A DNA stretch of 64,000 bases from CAYMGQ01 sp964390055 (GCA_964390055.1 CAYMGQ010000008.1:54647-118646), one strand, 5' to 3'. Counted from the stretch's first letter, positions 53,357-63,636 are shown. The notes: generated by a model from the letters alone, not told the origin. Numbers and translations are program-made.

Positions 53357-54295
53357 ATGAAATTGGAAAATGTAAACCATATTGCAATCATTGGTAAGGG
53401 AATGATTGGAATTAGTTTGGCAGTACTTTTTACTGGAAATGGATATAAGACAACCGTTCTAGCAAAGGAAGCTCAAATAGGAAGGGATAGATATGATGCC
53501 TACTACAAGGACCTAATAGGCAACAAACTTGTTACAGACAAGGAAGCGGAAATCTGCTCAAAATATCTTCATTTTACAGAAAGCTATGAAGATCTAGCTG
53601 ATGCCGATATTATTTTTGAATGTGTAGTAGAACGTTTAGATGTAAAACATTCTGTTTATCAAAAAATTGAAGAACACTGTAAGCAATTTCAAGCCATTGC
53701 ATCTACTACCTCAGCAATATGCGTAAATGATTTGGCCAAGGGCATGGTCCAAAAAGACAAAATACTAGTTGCCCACCCATGGAATCCACCTCATTTGGTA
53801 CCCTGTGTTGAAGTAGTGAGGGGGAAGGCCACTAGCCAAAAGGCCCTGGAGTCTACTGTGAAAGCATTAGAATCAGTGGGCCGTGAAGTCCTAGTCATGA
53901 TGAAAGGGGCAGCTGGATTTATTGGGAACAGGTTACAACATGCCCTATACAGGGAAGCAGTACATATGGTAGAAGAAGGCATTTGCACACCAGAGGATAT
54001 AGACAAGGCCCTTAAATCTAGCTTCGTCCCCCGTTATACCTCCATTGGTTTGTTTGAGCATTTTGATTATGCGGGCTTGGATATGATAGTAAGCATAGAG
54101 GATTATCTCTTCCCGACCCTATCCAATGCAGACAAGACCCAGGATTATATTAGGGAAAAATATGAAGCAGGAGACTTGGGCTACAAGACAGGCCAGGGTG
54201 TATATGATTGGAGCAAAAAGGATATGGACGCCTTTAGGCAGAAGGCCAGCGCCCCCTATCTAGAATTCTTTAATTGGAAGCTACCAGAAAAATAA
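53357..54295 (+). CDS. 3-hydroxyacyl-CoA dehydrogenase family protein
   Basis: About 312 residues, single NAD-binding plus C-terminal domain form. IAIIGKGMIGISLAVLFTGN is the dinucleotide site; FECVVERLDVK, VAHPWNPPHLVPCVEVV hold the catalytic His, and GFIGNRLQHALYREA opens the C-terminal domain. The HPWNPP variant also occurs in L-gulonate and carnitine 3-dehydrogenases, so the substrate may be a free hydroxy acid and not a CoA ester. ATG at 53357 has GGGAGG seven bases upstream. Divergent from the GntR gene and sharing its operator. Confidence 0.88.
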   Translation: MKLENVNHIAIIGKGMIGISLAVLFTGNGYKTTVLAKEAQIGRDRYDAYYKDLIGNKLVTDKEAEICSKYLHFTESYEDLADADIIFECVVERLDVKHSVYQKIEEHCKQFQAIASTTSAICVNDLAKGMVQKDKILVAHPWNPPHLVPCVEVVRGKATSQKALESTVKALESVGREVLVMMKGAAGFIGNRLQHALYREAVHMVEEGICTPEDIDKALKSSFVPRYTSIGLFEHFDYAGLDMIVSIEDYLFPTLSNADKTQDYIREKYEAGDLGYKTGQGVYDWSKKDMDAFRQKASAPYLEFFNWKLPEK

Positions 54296-54315
54296 AATCA
54301 TAAATCACCATATAA

Positions 54316-54347
54316 AAAAACGGATAGTCAAAAAACTATCCGTTTTT
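54316..54347. terminator. Bidirectional terminator
   Basis: 13-bp stem AAAAACGGATAGT with loop CAAAAA, T-run on both strands, between two convergent genes. Confidence 0.9.
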
Positions 54348-54367
54348 ATTTATGCCTAAAAGGAGGT

Positions 54368-56356
54368 TTATACCCTAAACTTGGCAATTATGGCCTGTAA
54401 ATCTTGGGCTAATTCAGCTAGATTTTCACTTGAGCCCGCTATTTCCTCTATTGAAGCCGACTGCTCCTCAGTAGATGCTGTAACCTCCTCCGTAGCTGCA
54501 GAATTCTCCTGGGCTATTGCTGATAATTCCTGTAATGACTCCAGGATTTCATCCTTCATATCATTCATCTTCAAGGAGGACTCCCTTAGCTCTGCAACCC
54601 CACCCTGGGCTACCTCCATAGCCCGGGTAATTTGATTATATTTTTCCCTGCTATTGACCATCCTCTGGGTCTGCTCATCAACTATTACAGAAACACTTTC
54701 CATGGTCTTTACTGCCTCCCGGGAGTGGTCTTGTAATTCCCTAACCATTCCATCAATAGAGGCCGTAGATTCTGTGGAATCCTCAGCCAACTTCCTAATC
54801 TCATCAGCTACCACCGCAAAGCCCCTGCCAGCCTCACCGGCCCTGGCTGCCTCTATGGCTGCATTTAGGGCTAAAAGATTAGTTTGTTCGGCAATGGAGG
54901 ATATTAGGTCGCTAGCCTGGCCTATCATTTCCGAACTGGCATTTGTCTTCTGGATCATATCTAATATAATCCCGGCCGCCTCACTACTCTCCTGGGTTAT
55001 CTCATATAGCTTTCGCATTTCATCTAGGCCCTCATTGACTACGCTAGAGACCTCCATGGTAGATGCATATAAATTTTCCATATATTTTAAGTCCTCGCCT
55101 ATTACCTCTCCCAATTCTGTAGCCCTATAGGAACCCTGTTCCGTATTATGGGCCTGGTCTGCGGCACCCCTGGCAATCTCCTCGGCTGTCTTTGCCACCT
55201 CTTCTGCCGCTACCGCAGCCTGCTGTGAAGTAGCCGTTAATTGCTGGGAAGTTGCTGCCACCAACTGGGAGGACTCACCAACCTCACCCAATATATCCCT
55301 TAATGTATTGGTTATATCCTGCAAAGACCTGCCCAATAATCCAATCTCATCCCTTTGAGCCAGATATCTTTTAGGAACATCCTGGGTAATATCCAAATCT
55401 GCTATCCTCTCGGCATGCTGGGTGGCTGCAATTATAGGCTTGGCCATTTGATTACCAATGATATATGTAATAGCAATACTGACTAGCAAGACTATAGCAG
55501 CAATTAGGAGACCAACCTTCCTCAACTGAGGAATAGCCGCCAAAACCTCTCCCTCTTCAGCATCTAGGACCAGGGTCCAATTAGTCCCTGCCACCGGAGC
55601 ATAACTGGCATAAAGGTTTCTGCCATCAAAACTATAATTGCTAAAACCTAGGCCCTCATCCAATATTTTTTCAAATAGTTGGGCCCCCGCCTCCAAACTA
55701 GGATCCTCCTGGGCCTCCTGCAAAAGATTGTACTGGTTAGTAACCATTTCCCTATTAAAATGGGCCACCATAGTCCCCTCATCATTTATCATATAGGCCT
55801 GGCCTTCTTCACCAAAACCAATATCATCAGTAAGGTCACTTAGGAAATTACCATCCATACGGCCAAGCAAGACTCCTACAACTTGACCCCCGTCCCTAAT
55901 GGGTGTGGCATAGGTCAATATTACCTCACCAGTTACCCGGCTCACCATTAAATCAGAAACATTTGTTTGACCATTGAGGGCCTTGATAACATGGGCCCTA
56001 TCCCCCAGCTCCGCAGTACTACCATCAGGATATTGGGCCCAACCGTCTAAATCAGCAACCCCAATATCAATAAAATTAGTAGCCCGGACCTGGTCCTCCA
56101 ATATGGGTTGTTGTATTTCCCAATCCATATCCTTCATCTCATCAATACCCGCTATAACCTCCAGGGCCTGCTTTTGAACCTCAACCCTGGCCTCAGTTAC
56201 CTTGGCCCCTTCAATTGCTATGGACAACAAGGATGTCTCCGCCTCCCTGGCTAGGGCAGCTCCTGACCTATTTAAAAGAACCACACCCAAGACCACAGAA
56301 GACAATAAGATAATTACCGAAAAATAAAGGATTAATTTTGTCCTAATACTCCGCAT
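54368..56356 (-). CDS. Methyl-accepting chemotaxis protein with Cache sensor
   Basis: 662 residues. Membrane helix 7-28, extracellular double Cache domain (about 35-275; YMINDEGTMVAHF, YASYAPVAGTNW), second helix 283-305, HAMP, then the signalling domain with IAEQTNLLALNAAIEAARAG. dCache receptors bind amino acids, amines or organic acids outside the cell. RBS AGGAGGAG. 13 bases after the EAL gene, so motility and cyclic di-GMP control may be co-expressed. Confidence 0.94.
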   Translation of the reverse strand: MRSIRTKLILYFSVIILLSSVVLGVVLLNRSGAALAREAETSLLSIAIEGAKVTEARVEVQKQALEVIAGIDEMKDMDWEIQQPILEDQVRATNFIDIGVADLDGWAQYPDGSTAELGDRAHVIKALNGQTNVSDLMVSRVTGEVILTYATPIRDGGQVVGVLLGRMDGNFLSDLTDDIGFGEEGQAYMINDEGTMVAHFNREMVTNQYNLLQEAQEDPSLEAGAQLFEKILDEGLGFSNYSFDGRNLYASYAPVAGTNWTLVLDAEEGEVLAAIPQLRKVGLLIAAIVLLVSIAITYIIGNQMAKPIIAATQHAERIADLDITQDVPKRYLAQRDEIGLLGRSLQDITNTLRDILGEVGESSQLVAATSQQLTATSQQAAVAAEEVAKTAEEIARGAADQAHNTEQGSYRATELGEVIGEDLKYMENLYASTMEVSSVVNEGLDEMRKLYEITQESSEAAGIILDMIQKTNASSEMIGQASDLISSIAEQTNLLALNAAIEAARAGEAGRGFAVVADEIRKLAEDSTESTASIDGMVRELQDHSREAVKTMESVSVIVDEQTQRMVNSREKYNQITRAMEVAQGGVAELRESSLKMNDMKDEILESLQELSAIAQENSAATEEVTASTEEQSASIEEIAGSSENLAELAQDLQAIIAKFRV

Positions 56357-56369
56357 AATACTCCTCCTA

Positions 56370-58307
56370 TTATTTGTTATAAATCTTACTTATGGCATCA
56401 GCCATCGGTACAGGCCTACTAAAGAGATAGCCCTGCATAATATCACAGTCCTTGATTTGTAAATACCGTCTCTGCACCTCCCTTTCAACCCCCTCAGCTA
56501 CCGTTGTTAGGCCTAATTCCTTGGCAAGTAGGATAATATTCTTCACAAATATATCATCCTCATCCAACCGGACTATATTGTCTATAAAGGATTTGTCTAT
56601 TTTTAATCCATCAATATTGAGGTTTTTTAACCTAGATAGGGATGTATAGCCAGTACCAAAATCATCTAGAGATATACTTATCCCCTTTTCCCTCAAGAGC
56701 TTTAACTTGCCATTAGCCATGGCATAATTGTCCATAAAATGACTTTCAGTTATTTCTAGTTCTAAGTTTTTGGGATTAATCCCCGTCTTATCTATAATTT
56801 TCACTATATCCCCTACGAAACTTTCTTGTAGGAGTTGGACCACCGATATATTAACGGATACCTTAATATTTTCTATCTCCCTATCCTCTATCAATTTAAT
56901 AAAGCGGCAGGCCTCCTCCAGGACCCATTCTCCTAGGGGGATTATTAGGCCAAACTTTTCAGATATGCCTATAAACTCATTGGGTGAAAGACTGCCTAAC
57001 TCCTCATTATTCCAGCGAAGCAAGGCCTCAAAGCCTACAATCCTATTGGTTTTTAAATCTATTTGGGGCTGGTAGACTAGGTAAAAACCCTCATAACCAT
57101 CATAAATAGACTCCCTTAGCTCCTTTTCAATAGCCCTGCCTAGGATTATGTCCCCCTGTATAGTCTCATCAAAGAACTCATAGCCCCTGTCACCGCTTTT
57201 ACCAATCCTATCGATTATCAGGTCCACCTGCTTTAAAAGCCTATCCGGATGTAAAGGGCCCCTGGCTATCTCAAGTATGCCTAGCCTGGTATTTATAAAC
57301 TGATTACCTGCAAATTCATCCTTAATTAAATCAAATTCATCTATTATTCCATTGGCTATATCCACCAAATAATCCCTCTTACTATAATCCCTTAAAAATA
57401 TACAGAAAGTGATTTCCGAATATTTAAATAAGAGGCCCTCTTTTAGGCCTAAACCTTTGAGGCCTTCAGCCTTCCTGGCAAGCAAACTTTGCAACCTATC
57501 CTGGCCAAAAAACAATTTTACTAGATTAAGATTATTACACCTAATTATTAGTAGACACCTATTAGTATTCGAATTATTGACCGCCTCTTCATTCAAAAAT
57601 TTTTTGAAATACAATTTATTGTATAGGCCTGTTGTAGGATCATAGTGGGCAAGTTTCCTAATCATGTGATTTTTTTGACTATTCCTAACAGCCATAAAGG
57701 CATGGATAGAAAAAATAAATGCTAGGGCTGTTAACCCCATTAGGCAGGCCCTCTTTGTTAACCTTTTCATGTCATCTAAGGAATATAATATTAATAATGT
57801 GCCCGCCTTAATCCCATCCCTATATATGGGGAGGATAACTTCATAGGCTTCCATACTGCCATGCTCGACCCTATGGTAAAGGGGTTGACCCTCAATAATA
57901 GCCGACCTTTGTATATCACTCAAAGGGTAATCAGCCAGCTCAAAATCCCCAACGGCTAAGACTTCCTCTTGGCTAGTTAGGTAATGGGCATAGGCCACCC
58001 TGTCTTGGGATAAAAACTCCTCCATAAGGACTTGGGGAGAAAGTTCTTGACCTAGTTTATATATATTATCTACCCACCTATCCTCAGGTAATTCATCAAG
58101 CAAGCTATTAATATACAAGGAAGTTTGAAAATTAGAGGCAAAGTCTTCCGTTTGCCTATTTAGATTGGCTATTGTCTCCTTTGTAAAATATAAGTCTATC
58201 CCATATACCATAAGACAAGTCAATACAATAAAGACTATTGCAATAAGCAAGAGAGGTATGGGATAAATCATCCGGCTAGTATTTTCTCCACCATCTTTTC
58301 TAATCAA
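56370..58307 (-). CDS. Cyclic di-GMP phosphodiesterase, EAL domain with degenerate GGDEF
   Basis: 645 residues. Helix 15-38, an extracellular sensor region (40-180), helix 185-207, a GGDEF-like domain (about 220-380) in which the GGDEF motif is lost (FKYSEITFCIF), and an EAL domain (about 390-640) with EALLRW, ELEITES, DDFGTGYTSLSRL, KIDKSFI and AEGVE. The EAL residues for metal and catalysis are present, so it should hydrolyse cyclic di-GMP. TTG start at 58307 after AAGGGGG. Confidence 0.92.
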   Translation of the reverse strand: MIRKDGGENTSRMIYPIPLLLIAIVFIVLTCLMVYGIDLYFTKETIANLNRQTEDFASNFQTSLYINSLLDELPEDRWVDNIYKLGQELSPQVLMEEFLSQDRVAYAHYLTSQEEVLAVGDFELADYPLSDIQRSAIIEGQPLYHRVEHGSMEAYEVILPIYRDGIKAGTLLILYSLDDMKRLTKRACLMGLTALAFIFSIHAFMAVRNSQKNHMIRKLAHYDPTTGLYNKLYFKKFLNEEAVNNSNTNRCLLIIRCNNLNLVKLFFGQDRLQSLLARKAEGLKGLGLKEGLLFKYSEITFCIFLRDYSKRDYLVDIANGIIDEFDLIKDEFAGNQFINTRLGILEIARGPLHPDRLLKQVDLIIDRIGKSGDRGYEFFDETIQGDIILGRAIEKELRESIYDGYEGFYLVYQPQIDLKTNRIVGFEALLRWNNEELGSLSPNEFIGISEKFGLIIPLGEWVLEEACRFIKLIEDREIENIKVSVNISVVQLLQESFVGDIVKIIDKTGINPKNLELEITESHFMDNYAMANGKLKLLREKGISISLDDFGTGYTSLSRLKNLNIDGLKIDKSFIDNIVRLDEDDIFVKNIILLAKELGLTTVAEGVEREVQRRYLQIKDCDIMQGYLFSRPVPMADAISKIYNK

Positions 58308-58543
58308 TCCCCTACCCCCTTGTTAATTTATCATCAAAAATAAATTTATCTCCCATTATTTTTATATTTTTCTAAACTGCATATTAATATACCATAAGGA
58401 CTTTTGTATCATTTTGTCTAAATTTGCTACCTTTACTGTATAATTATATACCCTATGGTTATATTAATCAATATTTATTTTATTTAGTCATATTAATATA
58501 GACTTATTCAAAATAATATTATAATGTGAGTGAGGTGATTGTG

Positions 58544-58918
58544 ATGTTTTCTTATCGATTGAAGCAACTTCGCAATAATTCAAATTTAACCCAACGGGAC
58601 CTTGCCAAACTCCTTAATCTAACCCAAAGTACCATTGCCTATTATGAAAGTGGTAGAAAACTACCAACCCTTGCAAACGCTAAGTTAATAGCAGAAACCT
58701 TTGACACAAGCCTAGACTATCTAGTAGGAATCTCCCATAAACAAATTGCCCAAGAAAATATTGAAGCTGGCCCACCACCAGAGCAACTTTGGAGAGATAT
58801 AAAAAAATTATCCCCCAAAAGTTTAAAAGATTTAAAATGCTTTGTCAAATATTTAGAATTTAGAGACAGGCAAGATAAACAAAACCGGCACTATGAGAAT
58901 TATCCTACTAAAGAATAA
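58544..58918 (+). CDS. XRE family helix-turn-helix regulator
   Basis: About 124 residues. HTH at 4-58: RLKQLRNNSNLTQRDLAKLL and STIAYYESGRKLPTLANAK, followed by a charged tail without recognised domain. Start ATG 58544 has GAGGTGA five bases upstream, and TATAAT lies at 58520-58525. It may control itself or the divergent EAL-chemoreceptor operon; no target site is obvious in the 219-base gap. Confidence 0.88.
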   Translation: MFSYRLKQLRNNSNLTQRDLAKLLNLTQSTIAYYESGRKLPTLANAKLIAETFDTSLDYLVGISHKQIAQENIEAGPPPEQLWRDIKKLSPKSLKDLKCFVKYLEFRDRQDKQNRHYENYPTKE

Positions 58919-59003
58919 CTTATCCAAAATAAATTAGTAATCTATTAAAGAATTCCTTCCTTCTGTTATGAAATTCCATTCATTTTAAAGAAATCAAAGA
59001 AAA

Positions 59004-59021
59004 AAGAGCCTGTTGGCTCTT
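59004..59021 (-). terminator. Terminator for the zinc-ribbon gene transcript
   Basis: On the minus strand AAGAGCC-AACA-GGCTCTT then TTTTC. It lies about 200 bases past the stop of the next gene; the gap 58919-59217 holds nothing else I can support. Confidence 0.6.
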
Positions 59022-59217
59022 GAACGTAAATATAGTGACATTGATAAGTATTGACAATTATGTTTGCTCTTTTAAATAAGAATTTAACTAATCCTTTCAT
59101 GACTATATAATTTTCCCACATTCTTAAGCTAATATTTCTACTTTATTCAAATAGACTTTAACATCTGAAATATCTCTTTTTTAACATTTCCTATAGGATT
59201 TTATACCATAGACCAAT

Positions 59218-59907
59218 CTATTTAGTAATCAAATCCTTTAATATAGGTATTAGATTTACCATAGTTAATATTATTACCAGGACTGTCATCCAAGTTGTAA
59301 TCCAAAACTGCTTTTTGGATTCCTTGCCTGCCTGCTCCATCATTATTTTGTTGGCAAGATATTGTTCTTCGGTTTGTTTTGAAAAATCCTCTAATACATG
59401 GGTTATTTTATGGGTAGCTAAAATCACCCCTGCCTGGGCCGGTTCACAAAAGTTGCTTAGTGAAATAAAGGCTAGGTCTCGATAGGATTTATTATTCACT
59501 CGTTCGCACATTCTCCGCAGATTCCCTATATCCCTACATTCAAAATATGCACTGCACCTATTATGCTCTATTATTTCATACTCCTCCAAATTCCCCTTTT
59601 CCCTGAAGGTATCTAGGCATTCTATGGAACATACAGAGGTTGATTTATCCATATCAAGTTCATGTTTAAGATTATACCAAGAATAAAGATGCCCAATTTC
59701 CTCACCACAAGATATACACTTGTCCACCGTGACATCCTGTATATCATCATCTTTTTGTTCTTCCTCGATTATATCCTCAGCCGGCCTTTTAATCCGGCTT
59801 GGGTCACCCAATGCAATATTTGATATAGGGTCCCCTACCCCACCCATTCTTCCAGACATACCTAACATGGATTTAATAAACCCTGCATGGCCTTTATTGT
59901 ACTTCAT
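59218..59907 (-). CDS. Tail-anchored protein with cysteine-rich middle, unknown
   Basis: 229 residues. A flexible N-terminal region (MLGMSGRMGGVGD) is followed by CISCGEEIG and CSIECLDTF, a zinc-ribbon-like pattern, then CSAYFECRDIGNLRRMCE, a helical part and a C-terminal membrane helix (about 203-225). No enzyme motif. The layout suggests a zinc-binding domain facing the cytoplasm and tethered to the membrane. I do not recognise the family. Its start has no strong RBS in the visible sequence. Confidence 0.5.
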   Translation of the reverse strand: MKYNKGHAGFIKSMLGMSGRMGGVGDPISNIALGDPSRIKRPAEDIIEEEQKDDDIQDVTVDKCISCGEEIGHLYSWYNLKHELDMDKSTSVCSIECLDTFREKGNLEEYEIIEHNRCSAYFECRDIGNLRRMCERVNNKSYRDLAFISLSNFCEPAQAGVILATHKITHVLEDFSKQTEEQYLANKIMMEQAGKESKKQFWITTWMTVLVIILTMVNLIPILKDLITK

Positions 59908-60201
59908 TTTTTCACCCCAGATTCTTTGTTTTGGTATGCTACAATTACAAATAATCTAAATTAAATATCAATATCACCTAGTTACATATTTTACTGCAGC
60001 TGCTTTGCATCAAGCTATAAGCCTCAATTTCACCCCAATATTCCTAAGGATGTGGTTTATTCCATTTATGTATATATTATTAAATAATTCTATGCTATTC
60101 TGAAATTTCTTTGATGGTGGATCATATAATTAAAGTTGTGCTTTGAATTTAAAACACGCTTTGGCATTTTACCTATTATAACTAAAATATAAAAAAAGGA
60201 G

Positions 60202-60818
60202 TTAGTCGCAATCATTAATGTCAAATCCTAAGGATTGTAGAAACTCCCTATCCCTGTTAGTAAAATTCTTGGGTTTTGGAATTGCTGTCACAAGTAAGTA
60301 TTTAGCCCTTGAGAAAGCAACATAAGCCAATCTATTTATTTCATCAATATTCTCACTAAACCAATTTTTCCAATAAAATCCTGAGCCTTTCTTATACGAT
60401 GAAAAAATCAATACGGAGTCCTTGCTTAATCCCTTCGATGAATGTATTGTTAAAATTTCCAAGGGTGCGGGATTATCACCTAAATCTATAGCCAAAGTAT
60501 CCTTTATAAGAGTATCGGATAGTTTCTTTCCTATTCTAATTTTATATTTCTCTATGTCCCTATTTCTCAATTCCTTTTATCGATTTCACTACCACTAGCT
60601 ATTAATCTTATTCTTTCGTTATCTACATAATTATTTGCTGCCGCATCATCCCCTTTTTTATTTATTTCATGGATTACTTTGTCATATTCCCTCCGGATTT
60701 CATTTATAAAACTAATAATAGATTCTGGATTGTTCTTATTAATATAGGTATTTGGTCTTCTTTGGAAACGTTCTACAAATAAGCGCTCGTATCTCTTTCC
60801 AGCATTAATATCAAGCAT
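60202..60818 (-). pseudogene. UvrD-like helicase remnant, frameshifted and truncated
   Basis: Two reading frames join at 60567-60570. The downstream part carries helicase motifs of the UvrD/Rep 2A domain: LEILTIHSSKGLSKD (motif V) and NRLAYVAFSRAKYLL (motif VI). The upstream part (IISFINEIRREYDKVI) looks like the preceding helical region. The whole N-terminal motor with the Walker box is absent. The reading-frame change happens at ATTGAGAAAT, where a stop and TTG overlap. A GGAGGTG stands before the ATG at 60818, so a short product might still be made. Similar helicases occur as partners of OLD nucleases in defence systems, but no nuclease is here. 59908-60201 shows nothing recognisable. Confidence 0.6.
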
Positions 60819-60845
60819 TTAAAAACACCTCCATTGATTTGAAAT

Positions 60846-61097
60846 TCATATATAGCACATCCCCATCAATGCAAGCAAATATGCCCATGTGTAAATTATT
60901 CTGACCTTTAAATATTGAAATCGTCTCAATCTTATACTATATTCCTCTAGCACAAGATTTGCATTTGTCGGCCCCAACATCTTTTGTTCAAACAATGCTC
61001 CCTGATTCATATTAGAAAACAGGCAAATAAATTTAACCCTTCCCAAATTATCAAATGTTTTTATAAATTCTATAGATATTATAGGTACCCTAGTCAA
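60846..61097 (-). pseudogene. Small ORF, probably damaged
   Basis: 83 residues from a TTG: ISIEFIKTFDNLGRVKFICLF reads like protein, but the last 20 residues do not. A one-base shift after RLRRFQYL gives KGQNNLHMGIFACIDGDVLY and onward, which reads better. I take it as a frameshifted remnant. No family recognised. It lies between the 674-residue gene and the helicase remnant in the same direction. Confidence 0.3.
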
Positions 61098-61113
61098 CGA
61101 CTTTTGGGTATAT

Positions 61114-63138
61114 CTATTTTAATGTAGCAACACTGGATATCTTATCCAACAAGTAAATATCTTCTACCTCTTGTTTGTTAGGAACCAAGTTAGAATTTTT
61201 AAAACATTTTTCAATAATTTTATTTTCAATATTCTTTTTTGCAAATTTAGAATTATCATGTAGTTCCCTTATCAAGCCAACCGATGATAGTATAAGAGAA
61301 GTGGCATAATTTAGGGGTAAAAATGAGCTTTTTCCCAATATAAACTCAGTAATATCATAATCTTTGCCCCTACCAACCTCGGAAACATCATATAACAAAT
61401 TATTATATTCGCGTATTTTAGTATTCCGTTGGGCTTCATCCATTTTATCTAGCTTAGATAGAATATTTCTAAAAGCAATATGGGTCTTATATTCATCTGC
61501 AATGTTAGCGACCCTTACAATATCAATGTTATGTTTACAATCAAATAACTTCAATAAACTACCACTTCCTTGTTGGTGTAAATTTTTAATTTTTTCAAGA
61601 TTATCTGCATCATACCAATATAGTTTTAAAAAGTTCCTTAAAATATTTGAAATTCCAGCATCAGAGTACCTATTCCCTTGTTTGTCATATTGTCTAAAGG
61701 GAAAATATGTTGCATTTAAGGCCGCCGCAATATGGCTGCTTAGTGAATTGGCAGTAAACTCAAAATCTAGTCTGCTTTGTATTTCATCGCTTATTATATG
61801 ATTGCGAACCACTTCGTTAATACCAAAATTGCTAACAGACATAGGGCTATGCTTATTTAGGTAGTAAAAACTATTCAAGGATGCGGTAATGGGCCAGGCC
61901 AATAACCGTGCAATGTTTTGTGCATATGAATTTTCGTCCCTTAATCCTTCCATAAGAATTTTAGAGGCAATCTTGTATATGTTTGGTAGGCGTTCCTCAT
62001 ATTGCCACCTTGTTTCTGCAAGGTATGAGGCGATTAACATATTAATTCCACGTCTGCCAATGATACCATTAGGATTACAATTATATGCCTCTAGAATTAG
62101 CTCTTTATCATACCTAGTCTCTAAATTAGGTAACATCAATACAACTTTACCCATCTCTACAAGCTCAACTAATTCAACAATACTTATTTTCTGATCTTCT
62201 AGAAATTTGGTTAAAAGATCCTCAATAGGTAGAGCAATATAGACAGTGTCATACAGTAACAGTACATTTCGCAAATTTATATTATCAAATAGAGAAAAAT
62301 CTAGAAAGCATTTAAGGGATTCCTCCCTAAAAAAAGGCAAGTCATCCCTTTGAAGTCTACCAGTATATATATCCTCCGCATATTCAAACCAATAATCCGC
62401 CTCAACAATCGTAGTTGGAATTTCTTTATGAAGACTTAATTGCATAACTTCAAAACTTTTATCAAGTTTGACTATGTCCTTTTTATTTAAATTGGGTGGC
62501 AAATTTTCTGCTTCCCTTTCATATCTAACTGTAATTTTATCAGTTCCCAAGTCTACATCCAGGAGAAATTCTTTCATTTCCTGTATTTGTTTCTTATCCG
62601 TCATTTTGGAAACCTCAATCAATATTTCAAAATCAATCCCTTTTTTAGGAATTGTAATACTTGTAATATCCACATCATGGAATTTGCTTGTAATAAAATT
62701 ATCCAAATTCGGTTTTGTAATACAAGTTGCCCTAAAATTATAAACCACATTTGATAGAGGGATAGCTTCAATTCTAGCAATATAGTCTACTGGCCTTTGA
62801 TCAGTCAGACCCACATTTGTTCCTATCTGCCTTATTGTATGATCAAAATCCTTTGCTAGATCTGCAAAACTCCCCCCAAAGTTATAGCAGTAAATAACAT
62901 ATTTGTAGGTATCCAATTGATATATTTCGGTCTCAAGCCCTATGTATTTAATTCTCAAATTCAAATCATTTCTTTGGACCGTGCCTTCCTCCTTAATCAT
63001 GGTTTTCTCCTTTGCTTTTAAAAAGTCTTCTGCTAAAACTTTAACCCCAATCTCTAATCCGTTATATGTGATGGAGGGACTGATATGTTGCTTGCAATTC
63101 CATTTCCAAATTTCTGATATATCCTTTAGCTGATACAT
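61114..63138 (-). CDS. Large protein of unknown function (674 residues)
   Basis: 674 residues, intact frame. No membrane helix, signal peptide, Walker box or zinc motif that I can see. The first 230 residues look like mixed alpha/beta with many short strands (IYQLDTYKYVIYCYNFGGSF); the middle has LLLYDTVYIALPIEDLLTKF and GKVVLMLPNLETRYD; the rest is helical with NSLSSHIAAALNATYFPFRQ. The start ATG has only GGGTAAA before it. Its base composition is richer in A and T than the metabolic genes to its left. It lies in a decaying accessory region. A defence or phage-related role is possible but not supported by a motif. Confidence 0.6.
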   Translation of the reverse strand: MYQLKDISEIWKWNCKQHISPSITYNGLEIGVKVLAEDFLKAKEKTMIKEEGTVQRNDLNLRIKYIGLETEIYQLDTYKYVIYCYNFGGSFADLAKDFDHTIRQIGTNVGLTDQRPVDYIARIEAIPLSNVVYNFRATCITKPNLDNFITSKFHDVDITSITIPKKGIDFEILIEVSKMTDKKQIQEMKEFLLDVDLGTDKITVRYEREAENLPPNLNKKDIVKLDKSFEVMQLSLHKEIPTTIVEADYWFEYAEDIYTGRLQRDDLPFFREESLKCFLDFSLFDNINLRNVLLLYDTVYIALPIEDLLTKFLEDQKISIVELVELVEMGKVVLMLPNLETRYDKELILEAYNCNPNGIIGRRGINMLIASYLAETRWQYEERLPNIYKIASKILMEGLRDENSYAQNIARLLAWPITASLNSFYYLNKHSPMSVSNFGINEVVRNHIISDEIQSRLDFEFTANSLSSHIAAALNATYFPFRQYDKQGNRYSDAGISNILRNFLKLYWYDADNLEKIKNLHQQGSGSLLKLFDCKHNIDIVRVANIADEYKTHIAFRNILSKLDKMDEAQRNTKIREYNNLLYDVSEVGRGKDYDITEFILGKSSFLPLNYATSLILSSVGLIRELHDNSKFAKKNIENKIIEKCFKNSNLVPNKQEVEDIYLLDKISSVATLK

Positions 63139-63174
63139 TTTACCCGAAGATTCAACTGCGAATTAATCGTTGCC

Positions 63175-63459
63175 CTATGAGTAATTAATCTCACCAAACA
63201 GGACTATTCTTCTATCCCATAAAATTACACCTCTATTCAATTTAATTTTGACATGCTTTACTTTAAACAAGGGCTGTATCTTTGCTCGTCTCTATACCTT
63301 GTTTTTATATTTAACATATAATTGATTTACCTCGGTCCAAAATTTATTCCCATCAATGCTAAATTTTTTAAAGATAGGCGCCTGCATGTATTCCTTAACT
63401 AAAGTCTTGTCAAAGTCCCAAATCACAGCTATAACATTTTGTTGTCTGATATCTAATCC
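63175..63459 (-). pseudogene. HAD-like fragment followed by a second coding remnant
   Basis: In one frame, from about 63450 to a stop at 63292, the reading VIAVIWDFDKTLV gives motif I of a HAD phosphatase (DxDxT), then IDGNKFWTEVNQLYVKYKNK and a TAG. The same frame goes on beyond the TAG with KVKHVKIKLNRG and LWDRRIVLFGEINYS to a stop at 63175. The last stretch faintly resembles the C-terminal HxK motif region of phospholipase D-like nucleases. No standard start codon is found after the GGGAGGG at 63458. I read this as a deletion product. The gap 63139-63654 holds this and a terminator. Confidence 0.45.
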
Positions 63460-63610
63460 CTCCCATCATATTCAGTTCAACTCATCCCTATATCAATCTG
63501 CAATGCTTTATAAGTATTTTTCTATATATAGTGGGTGCAACAAGTTTATTTAGCATATATTGTATATAACTTGTTTTAATTTGTCAACATATGGAATAAA
63601 AAGCATTATA

Positions 63611-63636
63611 AAACCACGGGATAATTCCCGTGGTTT
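63611..63636 (-). terminator. Terminator of the DUF4282 gene
   Basis: 11-bp perfect stem AAACCACGGGA with loop TAAT; on the minus strand ATAATGC then TTTTT follow. Confidence 0.65.

Noticed and set aside
60202..63138. Intact Gabija-type defence system (OLD nuclease plus UvrD-like helicase)
   Set aside because: The helicase lacks its motor domain and is frameshifted, and the 674-residue protein shows no Walker A or Toprim motif.
63356..63553. Plus-strand 65-residue reading frame
   Set aside because: It has no ribosome binding site and is antisense to the HAD-like fragment, which matches a known motif.
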